NCBI GenBank assembly: GCA_016617855.1
Contig: JAECUM010004931.1
Location: 1-64,000 of the forward strand
Direction of reading: 5' to 3'
Source of the DNA: Megalonaias nervosa
Lineage: Eukaryota; Mollusca; Bivalvia; Unionida; Unionidae
DNA length: 64,000 bases
This document shows positions 23,167 to 31,082 of the stretch, piece after piece. The notes under the pieces are model-generated. The model was not told the DNA's origin. It made no database searches and saw only the letters and a list, made by a program, of their open reading frames with translations. Position numbers and translations under genes: made by a program. Within the stretch, counting starts at the first letter, position 1. The number at the start of each line of letters is the position of its first letter.

Positions 23167-23897
23167 ATATATTTTGGTTCGTATAATATCTCTCCGGTTA
23201 GTGTTTTTACTGTTATTGGAAATCTTAATAACTTTTCTAGTTCAGCAACATCCTTAATAGATGCACCAGTATCTGTAACCGTTTCTGCCCATGTATCTAT
23301 TTTTTTACGTCTTAAATCTGTTAAGCCATTACCACGTATCGCATTTGTAAAATGTTCTGTAACTCGTTCAGCTACACAGTTTATTCTTGATATTTTCATC
23401 GGTTTGAGATCCGCAACATTAGGTTTATCATTTAGCGAATATATTGCGTAGACAACCGCAGTCACAGGATAAATTTGTACATAGTAAGGCTTATCAATAC
23501 CAGTAAGTATTCCAGGTTTGGATCTGTTATTTAAGAGAACAATATTGCTTCCCGACTGCACACGGACTGGATCACGCTTATCACGAATAATCCAGGTATC
23601 GTCATCTGTCTCTACAATAAATTTTATTAAAATAAAATATTTTTGATTATCAAGGTGGTTAATAATAACCCTTCCTCGTTTGTCATTCATCATATTAACG
23701 ATATGTCCTATCCTGAAAGTTGACCATACATGAGCAGCGCCATCATTACGAAATTCCTTTTTGGCTTCACGGATACGTTTAGCTATATCCGCATTTGTTA
23801 AAGCTAGATCTTGCATCGAAACACTAAATTTATATTCTGATAGTCTGTCAAGATCAAATCTGGCAGGGGAAGGTTCAATAACGGATAATTCCTCCAT
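23145..23897 (-). CDS. N-terminal segment of the replication polyprotein
   Basis: 250 codons starting at ATG 23897, without an exonuclease motif I can recognise. The end of this frame (about KTLTGEILYEPKYIKK) meets the polymerase frame at an A8 run on the coding strand. The downstream frame is -1, and A AAA AAA is in slippery phase. Most likely the segment continues into the polymerase, giving with helicase and HNH a protein of about 1,140 residues (23897 down to 20459). It might include a terminal-protein or degenerate exonuclease domain; that is unproven. Confidence 0.65.
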   Translation of the reverse strand: MEELSVIEPSPARFDLDRLSEYKFSVSMQDLALTNADIAKRIREAKKEFRNDGAAHVWSTFRIGHIVNMMNDKRGRVIINHLDNQKYFILIKFIVETDDDTWIIRDKRDPVRVQSGSNIVLLNNRSKPGILTGIDKPYYVQIYPVTAVVYAIYSLNDKPNVADLKPMKISRINCVAERVTEHFTNAIRGNGLTDLRRKKIDTWAETVTDTGASIKDVAELEKLLRFPITVKTLTGEILYEPKYIKKMEIL

Positions 23898-23941
23898 ATA
23901 ATTAAAACAAATATTTAAATTAAAATTTTAGTATATATATA

Positions 23942-24151
23942 ATGATTGAAACAAAGAATTACTGCCACTGGCTTAAAATCGGACATACTTCTCCTTGTAA
24001 CAGAGCATGCGTAAACGAATTCTGTAGCTACCATATGCAAAGTATCAAAAATGGAAGTACAGGACCAATACCATGTGTGCAATGCGGTGTTGGAGTCAGA
24101 GGAAAAACTCAATTGTGTTTAAAATGTGGCGGAAAAAATACAGGGAATTAA
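23942..24151 (+). CDS. Small cysteine-rich (zinc-ribbon-like) protein
   Basis: 69 residues with C8, C19, C23, C28 and two CxxC pairs (C45/C48, C59/C62), suggesting one or two zinc sites. It lies divergently from the polymerase gene, 44 bp away across an AT-rich region containing TATATATA just before the ATG. The function is unknown; small zinc proteins are common in Polintons. Confidence 0.65.
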   Translation: MIETKNYCHWLKIGHTSPCNRACVNEFCSYHMQSIKNGSTGPIPCVQCGVGVRGKTQLCLKCGGKNTGN

Positions 24152-24252
24152 AACGATATTATGACAAAAAAAATACCTTGTCAGGTAAATCTCCTATAAA
24201 AACCGTAGAGGATTATCTAACCAGATTTCAGAATAATAATTTAGACAAATAA
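24124..24252 (+). CDS. Possible small basic peptide overlapping the Cys-rich gene
   Basis: 42 codons from ATG 24124 to TAA 24252, overlapping the previous gene by 28 bp in another frame. It is Lys/Arg/Tyr-rich at the N-terminus (MWRKKYRELKRYY). It could be a separate basic peptide or a frame-shifted tail of the Cys-rich protein. Position just before the HNH gene is the only other support. Confidence 0.3.
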   Translation: MWRKKYRELKRYYDKKNTLSGKSPIKTVEDYLTRFQNNNLDK

Positions 24253-24265
24253 TGTTATTATATAA

Positions 24266-24769
24266 ATGGAGCAAAAAGAATTTGTAGCACATCCGATCAT
24301 CAAAAATTATGAAGCGTCTCGTGATGGCGTGATCAGGAACTGCCGATCAAAAAAACCAGTCGGTAGTCTTGATAAATTTGGTTATTTTAGATTCAGTGTT
24401 GGTAGAGGTAAAAATTATTTCTCACATAAATTCATATTCGAATATTTTCGTGGAGTAGTTGAAAATGGATTTGTAGTTGATCATATTGATGGAGATCCCC
24501 AGAATAATCGGTTATCTAATCTGCAAGTTATAACACAGAGTCAGAATTCTAGACGTGGAAATACTGGAAGGTGTAAAGTATTCGTAAAGAGAGCTATTAA
24601 ATCCATAAATACAGAAACAGACCAAGAAATGACCTTCCCATCAATAAACGCAGCTGCAAAACATTTTGGCACACATCCACAATTAGTACAATTTGTTGCA
24701 AATAAAACATACAAATCTGCATTTTCAATAAAATATAATCAGCGGATAATATTTGAATATGTCATATAA
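24266..24769 (+). CDS. HNH endonuclease with NUMOD-type DNA-binding repeat
   Basis: 167 residues resembling phage and virus homing-type HNH nucleases. An N-terminal NUMOD4-like segment (EASRDGVIRN and KFGYFRFSV) is followed by H54 and the HNH core VDHIDGDPQNNRLSNL (71-86). A NUMOD1-like helix-turn-helix (INAAAKHFGTHPQLVQF, 127-143) follows. Key His/Asn residues are present. TATATAA sits immediately before the ATG. It may be a selfish passenger or an element-processing nuclease. Confidence 0.85.
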   Translation: MEQKEFVAHPIIKNYEASRDGVIRNCRSKKPVGSLDKFGYFRFSVGRGKNYFSHKFIFEYFRGVVENGFVVDHIDGDPQNNRLSNLQVITQSQNSRRGNTGRCKVFVKRAIKSINTETDQEMTFPSINAAAKHFGTHPQLVQFVANKTYKSAFSIKYNQRIIFEYVI

Positions 24770-24803
24770 CTATTTCTTAACAAAAACAGATAGCTCGATT
24801 CTG

Positions 24804-25241
24804 TCAATTTTGCCAAGGCTTTTGTTTAGCCATAATTACAGTCAAGGGTCCACCTTCACTGTCACTGCTCTCACTTTCACTCTCGACAGAATCAGATAAT
24901 ATAATCTTTCTCAATTGCATTACACGATTGTCTATCATTTTTTTTCTTTCGTACTCGTGAGACAACGCAGTCCTTATTTTTTCGATTGAGCGTGCAAGAG
25001 GTGCAAATAGCTTCACTTGTGTGTCGTTCACCATTGCTAAAGATTCTAACATAGATTGATAAATTGATTTCACGAATCTGTAATTGGAAGGTAATGTGAA
25101 TTTGTTCTCGAATTTTCTTTGCTGCAATAATTCAAAGTCAGAGAGAATTTTTTGAGGATCAAGATTATCGGACATTTTTATTCCGTCATGTTTTAATTTT
25201 TTAATAGCAGAAATAATATCATTAATGTTTTCGTAGTTCAT
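24804..25241 (-). CDS. Hypothetical protein with acidic serine-rich tail
   Basis: 145 residues, predicted mostly helical, with a Ser/Glu/Asp-rich stretch at 115-131 (DSVESESESSDSEGG). Not recognised. The start codon is preceded by TATTATATA-like sequence, as in other genes of the element. It converges on the HNH gene (35 bp apart). It could be a virion-associated or scaffold-type protein. Confidence 0.6.
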   Translation of the reverse strand: MNYENINDIISAIKKLKHDGIKMSDNLDPQKILSDFELLQQRKFENKFTLPSNYRFVKSIYQSMLESLAMVNDTQVKLFAPLARSIEKIRTALSHEYERKKMIDNRVMQLRKIILSDSVESESESSDSEGGPLTVIMAKQKPWQN

Positions 25242-25302
25242 TATATAATAAATATTTCTTTAAAATAAAAAATAATTGACATTCAAGTTTTTAATTTTCA
25301 CT

Positions 25303-25533
25303 TTAAGCAATTGCACATATAAAGCGAGGTGACTCCACAGAGTAAATTAAACGATTATTTCCCTTGCCCAATGTATTTTCATCAACTAAATGTATCCGTC
25401 TGTCTGTGATTAACTGAATCTCTGTAAGTTTGTTAAATTCCACTGTAAACTTAAGACACATATCGTAATACAATAACAAGGTTTCAGTTTTTTTTTCCCT
25501 TAGATAACAGTCGCCGCTAAAAAGCAACGTCAT
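25303..25533 (-). CDS. Hypothetical small protein (uncertain)
   Basis: 76 codons without recognised domains, at the edge of the repeat-rich insertion. It lacks the TATA-like leader seen at most other starts, so it may be a truncated or spurious gene. Confidence 0.25.
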   Translation of the reverse strand: MTLLFSGDCYLREKKTETLLLYYDMCLKFTVEFNKLTEIQLITDRRIHLVDENTLGKGNNRLIYSVESPRFICAIA

Positions 25534-25700
25534 TTACAAGCATAACAAAACGACATACATCAGTAAAGCAAAAACACTTACACGGACATGAAACCCAATT
25601 CAAACGCACGCACATACGCACACTCACAGAGTACAAATAACCCTTTAAGCACTTAACTGTACAGTGCGAGTGATCGGTATATTATCTTCAATCATACTGT
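25534..25700. other. Non-coding spacer inside Polinton 1
   Basis: CA/AC-rich sequence without gene features, leading into a local duplication. Confidence 0.4.
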
Positions 25701-26126
25701 GCACCAATATACATATATATTTTCGCTCTAGGCTTTCAAACAGAGCAGCTTGCACTGAGACGGATATGCTTATCGATTTTCCATGGACGTGTGACGCAGT
25801 AGTTATTTTCGTCTTCATGTCTGTGATTTTAAATTATTTCGTTTTATGTATACAAACGGTGTTATATTTTAATTGTGGACTGTATGGTACTCCAAATTTA
25901 AGGGTCATAAGAAGCAAAAATTACATTTTAGCAGGGCCAAAGAAGGAATTGCACCATTATACATATACATTTTCGTTCTAGGCTTTCAAACAGAACAACT
26001 TGTGCACTAAGACGGATGTGCTTATCGATTTTCCATGGATTTGTAGCGCAGCAGTTATTTTCGTCTTCATGCTTGTAATTTTAAATTATTTCGTTTTATA
26101 TATACAAACGGTGATATATTTTAATC
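25701..26126. repeat. Direct duplication of about 175 bp (period about 250)
   Basis: 25701-25875 and about 25951-26126 share long blocks such as TTATCGATTTTCCATGGA and TTATTTTCGTCTTCATG with roughly 10% divergence. The intervening 75 bp is unique. This is either part of an inserted element or a local duplication within the Polinton. Confidence 0.85.
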
Positions 26127-26235
26127 GTTTCATACATATAAATGGTTATATATAAATATTTAGATTCATTTATAAAATCAGAAATCTAATGCTATTGTAT
26201 GATAACCATATAATAATTTCTCAAACGTATATATG

Positions 26236-26765
26236 TAGTCGAGTGTCGTTAGCTCAGTGCACGAGTGTTGGGACTCTGGTACTGAACTTCTGCTGTTCGA
26301 CTCCCATGACCGCGGGGGGTGGGTATTTGGTCCAGGGGTTGCCAATTTTATTAAGATTGGGGGGACCACCCCTGAGGTTTCAATAAAATCCTCACCACGT
26401 CACGCCACGTGGTGAGTGCATTTTGCACTTACCCCGGGGTTTGATTTGGTGGGGGTTTTATTGAAACCGCAATGCCTAGACAGTCCTCTGAATTTCTAAT
26501 GTTTCGTTTCGATTAGAAATTCGCCGGGGGATGTGTCTATGCAAAAGGTGCCCTCCTAAAATAATCAGTAGCATGCCTGAGCTCTCTACCCCATTGAAGG
26601 GTCCCCAAATGAACATTCAGAAAGAATGTTAGCCAAAAGAAACAGAACATGGGGTGCCCCATAACAGTCATAAGAGAGACAACAATGTAAGGACCCCATG
26701 AAAGGCACAAAGGCTATCAAGGGGCCCCGTGACGGGTAACCACTTAGGATGCTACTGATTATTTT
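26236..26765 (+). mobile_element. tRNA-derived SINE-like insertion
   Basis: Pol III-like promoter boxes are visible: A-box-like TTAGCTCAGTGCACGAGTG near 26250 and B-box-like GTTCGACTCCC near 26297, about 45 bp apart, as in a tRNA gene. The body is GC-rich compared with its surroundings. Within it, ATAATCAGTAGCATGCC (26558) and GGATGCTACTGATTAT (26748) are inverted, so the distal part can fold back. It ends in an ACAT microsatellite. No clear target duplication was found. A cloverleaf is not intact, so this is not a functional tRNA. Confidence 0.6.
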
Positions 26766-26777
26766 TGATAAATTACA

Positions 26778-26808
<31 letters not shown>

Positions 26809-26965
26809 CATACATACATACATACATACATACATACATACATGCATGCATGCATGCATGCATGCATGCATGCATGCATGCATGCATCAATACATACATA
26901 CATACATACATACATACATACATACATACATACATGGATGCATGCATGCATACATACATACATGC
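26766..26965. repeat. (ACAT)n/(GCAT)n microsatellite
   Basis: Tetranucleotide run CATA changing to CATG and back, about 200 bp. It produces artificial His-Thr-Tyr-Ile and Met-Tyr-Val-Cys frames on both strands. Confidence 0.97.
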
Positions 26966-27050
26966 AAAAGGTCAAAAGTCAAGGTCAAATGTCAGGTCAA
27001 AGTCAGGGTAAAAAAAATAGATTTTTTGCAAAATTTACTCAGGCATCATT

Positions 27051-28526
27051 CTACGAGCGTATGTACAAATTAATATATAACGTCTCTCCTCTTAGGTCCA
27101 CAATGTTGCCATTTTGATTTGTGAGTTTGAAATTCATTCTTGACAATAATGGATTATGTACACGCAAGTAGACCTGATTTATTGGCTCAGACACAATGAG
27201 CCATCCGGGTGGTACCATAGGGGTGAATGTATGTAGTACATATCCTTGCTGGGTCTGGTTAGATTTTTAAAGATCTACTTGATAGCTACTATCAATTGCG
27301 TCACATACTAGATTGACTGCGATCGTTGATGTTATATTAACAATGCCTGGCGATATATGACGGCCTCCACCGTATGGATCGTTGTTATGTTTAAGAATAA
27401 CCGGTGGTGGGGCTATTTTTCTCCACGCTGCATATATTTTAGGGAAATATTCATCAATGGCATCGTTGAGTGTTTTCTTCATTTCAGCGTTATTTAAATT
27501 TGGTATTATAAATGTTTGTAAATCTTCTTCTGTTATTTTGTAATCATCAAGGAATAATTTCTTATGTTCTGGAGATGTGTGAAGGTTTCCATCGAGTTTA
27601 GTCGCAACGTTTATAATACTTCGATTGGCGATGTATAAATCAAATAGGATCCTATTTAAATGTTTTATTGACACGATTATCTGATTTTTTACATCATCGT
27701 CATAATGTTGAGATAATGAAATAAATAAATTTCTTACATCATTAAGTGTTTTATCGTATTCAGGCTTAAGACGATTTAAAAATCTTTTAAAAAATTCTTC
27801 ATCAACAATATCTCTATAAATCTGCGTCCTGGTGTCTACGATTATAGCATTAAATGCTGATCTAGTTATCTTAGGGGTCCTTCGACCGTCGAAATCAGTA
27901 AAGTAATATCTATCGTTGCTTGGATCAGATTCAAAATTTATATAAAGCCATGGATTTTTATTTCGATATTCTGGATCTTTAATGAATTTTTTTTCCGTTG
28001 TGAGAAATTCATCTTTAGTTGGTTCTGGAATTCCATTTGATTTTTGGTCTGGAGGAACATCAGGCCATCCTAATACTGATCTAATCGAACTTTGATAAAT
28101 ATCTACAGAGTAATCATGGGAATTTGTTTCAATCACCGCTGATAATGTTGGTTCGTATACACCAATTGTTATTTTTGATTCTTTTCCTGTAATAGATTTA
28201 ATTCTGCGTTGAAATTCATCGTTGATCTGTTCTATCTGATAACTGCCAGTTGGAATACTAACTACTTGCCAATCAGGAGTTCCATCAGGTTTATTCTTAT
28301 TTGCGAATACTAGTGAATTATTTGGTTGTAACCCCCCAAATGGTTTTGATCTAATATTAGGCCAGCTATAATAAACTCGAAGCTGCGCTAACGCTATTTC
28401 TTTTGCAGGAATTGCGGTTGGAAAGTTAACGCTAAATTCAGGATTGGTCGAACTTAAAGAAATCATTGTAGTTTTTGATGGAGTCGTATTAGTGACGATC
28501 TGCTGAAGTAATTCCCTGTCTGTCAT
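27051..28526 (-). CDS. Penton / minor capsid protein, with in-frame TAA
   Basis: Vertex capsid protein of Polinton particles. Residues 1-419 (28526-27267) begin with a beta-rich domain (FSVNFPTAIPAKEIALAQL, then VYYSWPNI and SIPTGSYQIEQIN). The frame continues without a shift after a single TAA at 27267-27269 and ends at a TAG (27051-27053). It includes the family-typical tail MVPPGW and DLRGETLYINLYI. The stop may be a nonsense mutation or an error. The first 38 bp overlap the membrane-protein gene. Polinton 2 has a shorter homologue at 51955-52708. The central helical part (about 190-400) is longer than usual. Confidence 0.75.
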
Positions 28527-29034
28527 TATTGTTATCGTTATTATTTAATTCGTCAAAATCATTAGCGATCACCTTAAACGCATCATCATAGGTTTTCATC
28601 ATCATCGCAAATTCAGTATCGGATATTTCACCATCACTAACGCATGAAGAAATATACAAAGATAGTTTAGAACATGCCTCTGTCACTGTATGTAATTTAA
28701 TCATATAATCGTGCAATTTAGCATTTGTACAGGTATCTATCTTTTTAGCTATAATACCGAGAACACCAGCAATAGTCGTTGATGCTGAAACAATGATGGT
28801 TATAACAGCAGGTGCTGTCATCGTCAATGTTGATAATAATAATCCTGTTCCAGCAATAACAGCAGAAACCGAGTAAACAACTACATCGATGACAACTATA
28901 CGCCTTTTGTATTTTTTTATTTTTATGTTATAATAATCAATAAAATCCTTTAGTTTAGTCAGACGTTCATATACTTGATTGTATCTGTAACGTTGAACGT
29001 CGATGTAGGACTGAGGTCTTTGGTGTTGATCCAT
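28489..29034 (-). CDS. Two-pass membrane protein
   Basis: 181 residues: a basic helical N-terminus, two adjacent hydrophobic segments (about 47-72 and 73-96), then a helical domain and an Asn/Asp-rich tail (NNNDNNND). The layout matches the 57252-57593 gene of Polinton 2 (hydrophobic pair followed by a conserved helical region). Probably inserts in a virion or host membrane. It overlaps the penton start by 38 bp. Confidence 0.7.
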   Translation of the reverse strand: MDQHQRPQSYIDVQRYRYNQVYERLTKLKDFIDYYNIKIKKYKRRIVVIDVVVYSVSAVIAGTGLLLSTLTMTAPAVITIIVSASTTIAGVLGIIAKKIDTCTNAKLHDYMIKLHTVTEACSKLSLYISSCVSDGEISDTEFAMMMKTYDDAFKVIANDFDELNNNDNNNDRQGITSADRH

Positions 29035-29049
29035 TATTGTTATATTAAG

Positions 29050-30151
29050 TGACTAACTGTGGTGTTTCAGCTACAAATTCCAAACACCACCAGTAAGACG
29101 TTGCAGTTATTGTTTGATCATCTGCTTCCAGTAAAAATATTTCTTCAGCATCTTTATTTAACACTATAGATACAACTCCAGAGAAAGCATCGTTGAATGA
29201 CGCCATGGAAATGTTGTAGTATAAATTTTAAACTTTGCAGAGCTAAAGATAGACAGTCTATACACACCAGTAATCTTCGCGGTATATTTAATAGTGTTAT
29301 TTTGCTGTGACCATGTTGTTAATCCTGATGCTACTGTGTACACGATATTGACGATCTGATTGTGAGGAATTTTAATCAGATTAGTTTTTTGAACAATATT
29401 AGGTATTCCACTAACAATATCATCGAGTTTCATGTTAACGTCGGCTAGTTTTATGTCAACGGTTGGTTGTTCCCAAAAAATTCTTTAATGGTTTTGTTTA
29501 TGTTTCTACGAAAATTTAAAAACGTTTCCACGTGTCTAGTAAAAGTACCATTGAGTGTGGTCATTTCGTCATTGATTGTTTTTAGCGAAGTTGTCGTAGG
29601 AATGTTGCTATCGTCTACATATTTCTTCGTTGCAGCGTCAAAATCAGATTCTGGTGTTCTAAGATTATTAATACCATTATTATCCATGTTGAGAAATGCA
29701 CGCATTATACCACCGTTGACTAATACGTACTTAGATTCTTGATCGTCGACATATTTTTTTGTTGCGGCGTCTGTATCTACAGTTGGGTTTCCAAGGTATG
29801 TAATTTTTTTTTCCTGACATAATAATATCACCAGTAAATACATCACCAGTTTTCTTGATATAATTGTTAACTGACTTACCAGAATCTTGTATTTTACCTT
29901 GATCAGTGAAAGTAACGATATTATCAACAACTGCGGTAGGAATTCGTATAAGTACATCTGGCAGTTGTATATTGCTTGTCTTTAATCGTCCTTGTTTATC
30001 CTGAAAAAACAACGACTTCATTTTGATCCACACTTGTAATATTTAATAAATCATCAATCTCATTTCTGAGTTGATCAAGAGTTGCATATTTAGATAAATC
30101 ACCTTGCTGCTGAGCTTTACCACGAGCAGATCTTCCGTAAATATCTACCAT
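29050..30151 (-). CDS. Tail-fibre-like attachment protein with C1q/TNF-like head, several frame breaks
   Basis: Receptor-binding fibre. It starts at ATG 30151 (MVDIYGRSARG). The shaft contains phage-tail-fibre repeats: GDVFTGDIIMSG, GNPTVDTDAATKKYVDD and ESDFDAATKKYVDD. The C-terminal part (about 29433-29050) looks like a beta-jelly-roll of C1q/TNF type (ITGVYRLSIFSSAKFKIY, then FNDAFSGVVSIVLNK in another frame). The reading frame changes at an A6 run (30004-30009), a T9 run (29804-29812), an A6 run (29475-29480) and near 29215. Three of these are homopolymers where one base more or fewer keeps the frame open. Neighbours are the protease and the membrane protein. Confidence 0.75.
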
Positions 30152-30159
30152 TATATTTA

Positions 30160-30570
30160 TCAATATCTGTTTAAATGTGACAATGTGGTATATTCATGCA
30201 CGATTTTATGAGGTGGTTTTGTTGATTTTGATATAGCATCAAGTACATTAAGTACTTTACGACCACATATTGGTGGATCAGTTAATGTTTGTGTTGGTAA
30301 CGTTGAATACCAGATTGGAGCAGTATTATTGCTGACATAATGAAGAAATTCTTTTGGTGGCGCTAATCCATATGAATCGAAATAAATAGTTCCACGTGGA
30401 TCAATTGCATATCCAACCCAATGGGTACCTGGTCCAGAATTTGTATCGAGATTGATAATACCAGTTTCTAAATCGCTAGCGATTTTAGGTAATTGATCGC
30501 GCATGAAAACACCTCTAAAGTTTTTTATTTTTAGTTTTTTAGCAGCATTGAGTAAATCAAAATTTGACAT
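30160..30570 (-). CDS. Adenain-like cysteine protease (capsid maturation)
   Basis: Cleaves virion precursors. I chose the internal ATG at 30570 (MSNFDLLNAAKKLKIKNF), the usual family start; the frame opens further to 30621. Counting from 30621: His67 in GTHWVGY, Asp82 in YFDSYGL, Gln111, and Cys119 in ICGRKVLNVL form the expected catalytic set, with adenain-like spacing. About 136 residues from the chosen start, which is short but complete in motifs. It lies 9 bp downstream of the fibre start on the same strand. Confidence 0.85.
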   Translation of the reverse strand: MSNFDLLNAAKKLKIKNFRGVFMRDQLPKIASDLETGIINLDTNSGPGTHWVGYAIDPRGTIYFDSYGLAPPKEFLHYVSNNTAPIWYSTLPTQTLTDPPICGRKVLNVLDAISKSTKPPHKIVHEYTTLSHLNRY

Positions 30571-30663
30571 AGGTGATATCAGTAAACTGTCCCAGGAAGT
30601 CTTAGGCCTTTTCCGTACCACGAATACGGGGTCCCTGGCAATCTGAGACCTTTTCCCTTTTTT

Positions 30664-31038
30664 TTAAATTCCCTTTCCTGTTGCTTTCTTTATTGCCATT
30701 CCAGCAGCAGTTCCAACAGCCCCTAATGCAGCTGCTTTTGCAACAGCTGGGGCTGCAGCTGCTATTAAAGCTGGTATAGCTGCGAGAAGTGGAAATATAC
30801 CACCTGTCTTAGCGATGTCTTTGATGGCGCCCGCAGAAAGATTAAGTTTTATACCTTTATTTGATTTTTTAGCTTCATTGAAGTTTCTGAATTGACGCTC
30901 GGTCAACGATAATTTATTTGAACCGCTCATCTGTTCTCGCTTTAGCGATATTTTTATTCCACAGTTATTTTTTGATGCTGATTGTAGTCTTTTAATCTGA
31001 CCAGGTGTCAGGGTAACACTAACGTGATTGTATGACAT
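30664..31038 (-). CDS. pVI/pX-like hydrophobic virion peptide
   Basis: 124 residues. Two internal repeats (LTPGQIKRLQSA...GIKISL at 10-32 and LTERQFRNFNEA...GIKLNL at 45-67) precede an Ala-rich hydrophobic stretch (80-117) and a basic tail. The arrangement is typical of the Polinton/adintovirus protein compared with adenovirus pVI and pX, which aid membrane rupture and DNA condensation. A degraded homologue is present in Polinton 2 (49500-49850). Confidence 0.75.
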   Translation of the reverse strand: MSYNHVSVTLTPGQIKRLQSASKNNCGIKISLKREQMSGSNKLSLTERQFRNFNEAKKSNKGIKLNLSAGAIKDIAKTGGIFPLLAAIPALIAAAAPAVAKAAALGAVGTAAGMAIKKATGKGI

Positions 31039-31082
31039 TATAATTATTATCCTGATTTTAAATCAGGTGATCTAATTATGTG

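Noticed and set aside
26749..27117. His/Thr/Tyr-rich or Cys/Met-rich proteins
   Set aside because: Frames are produced by the ACAT/GCAT microsatellite on both strands.
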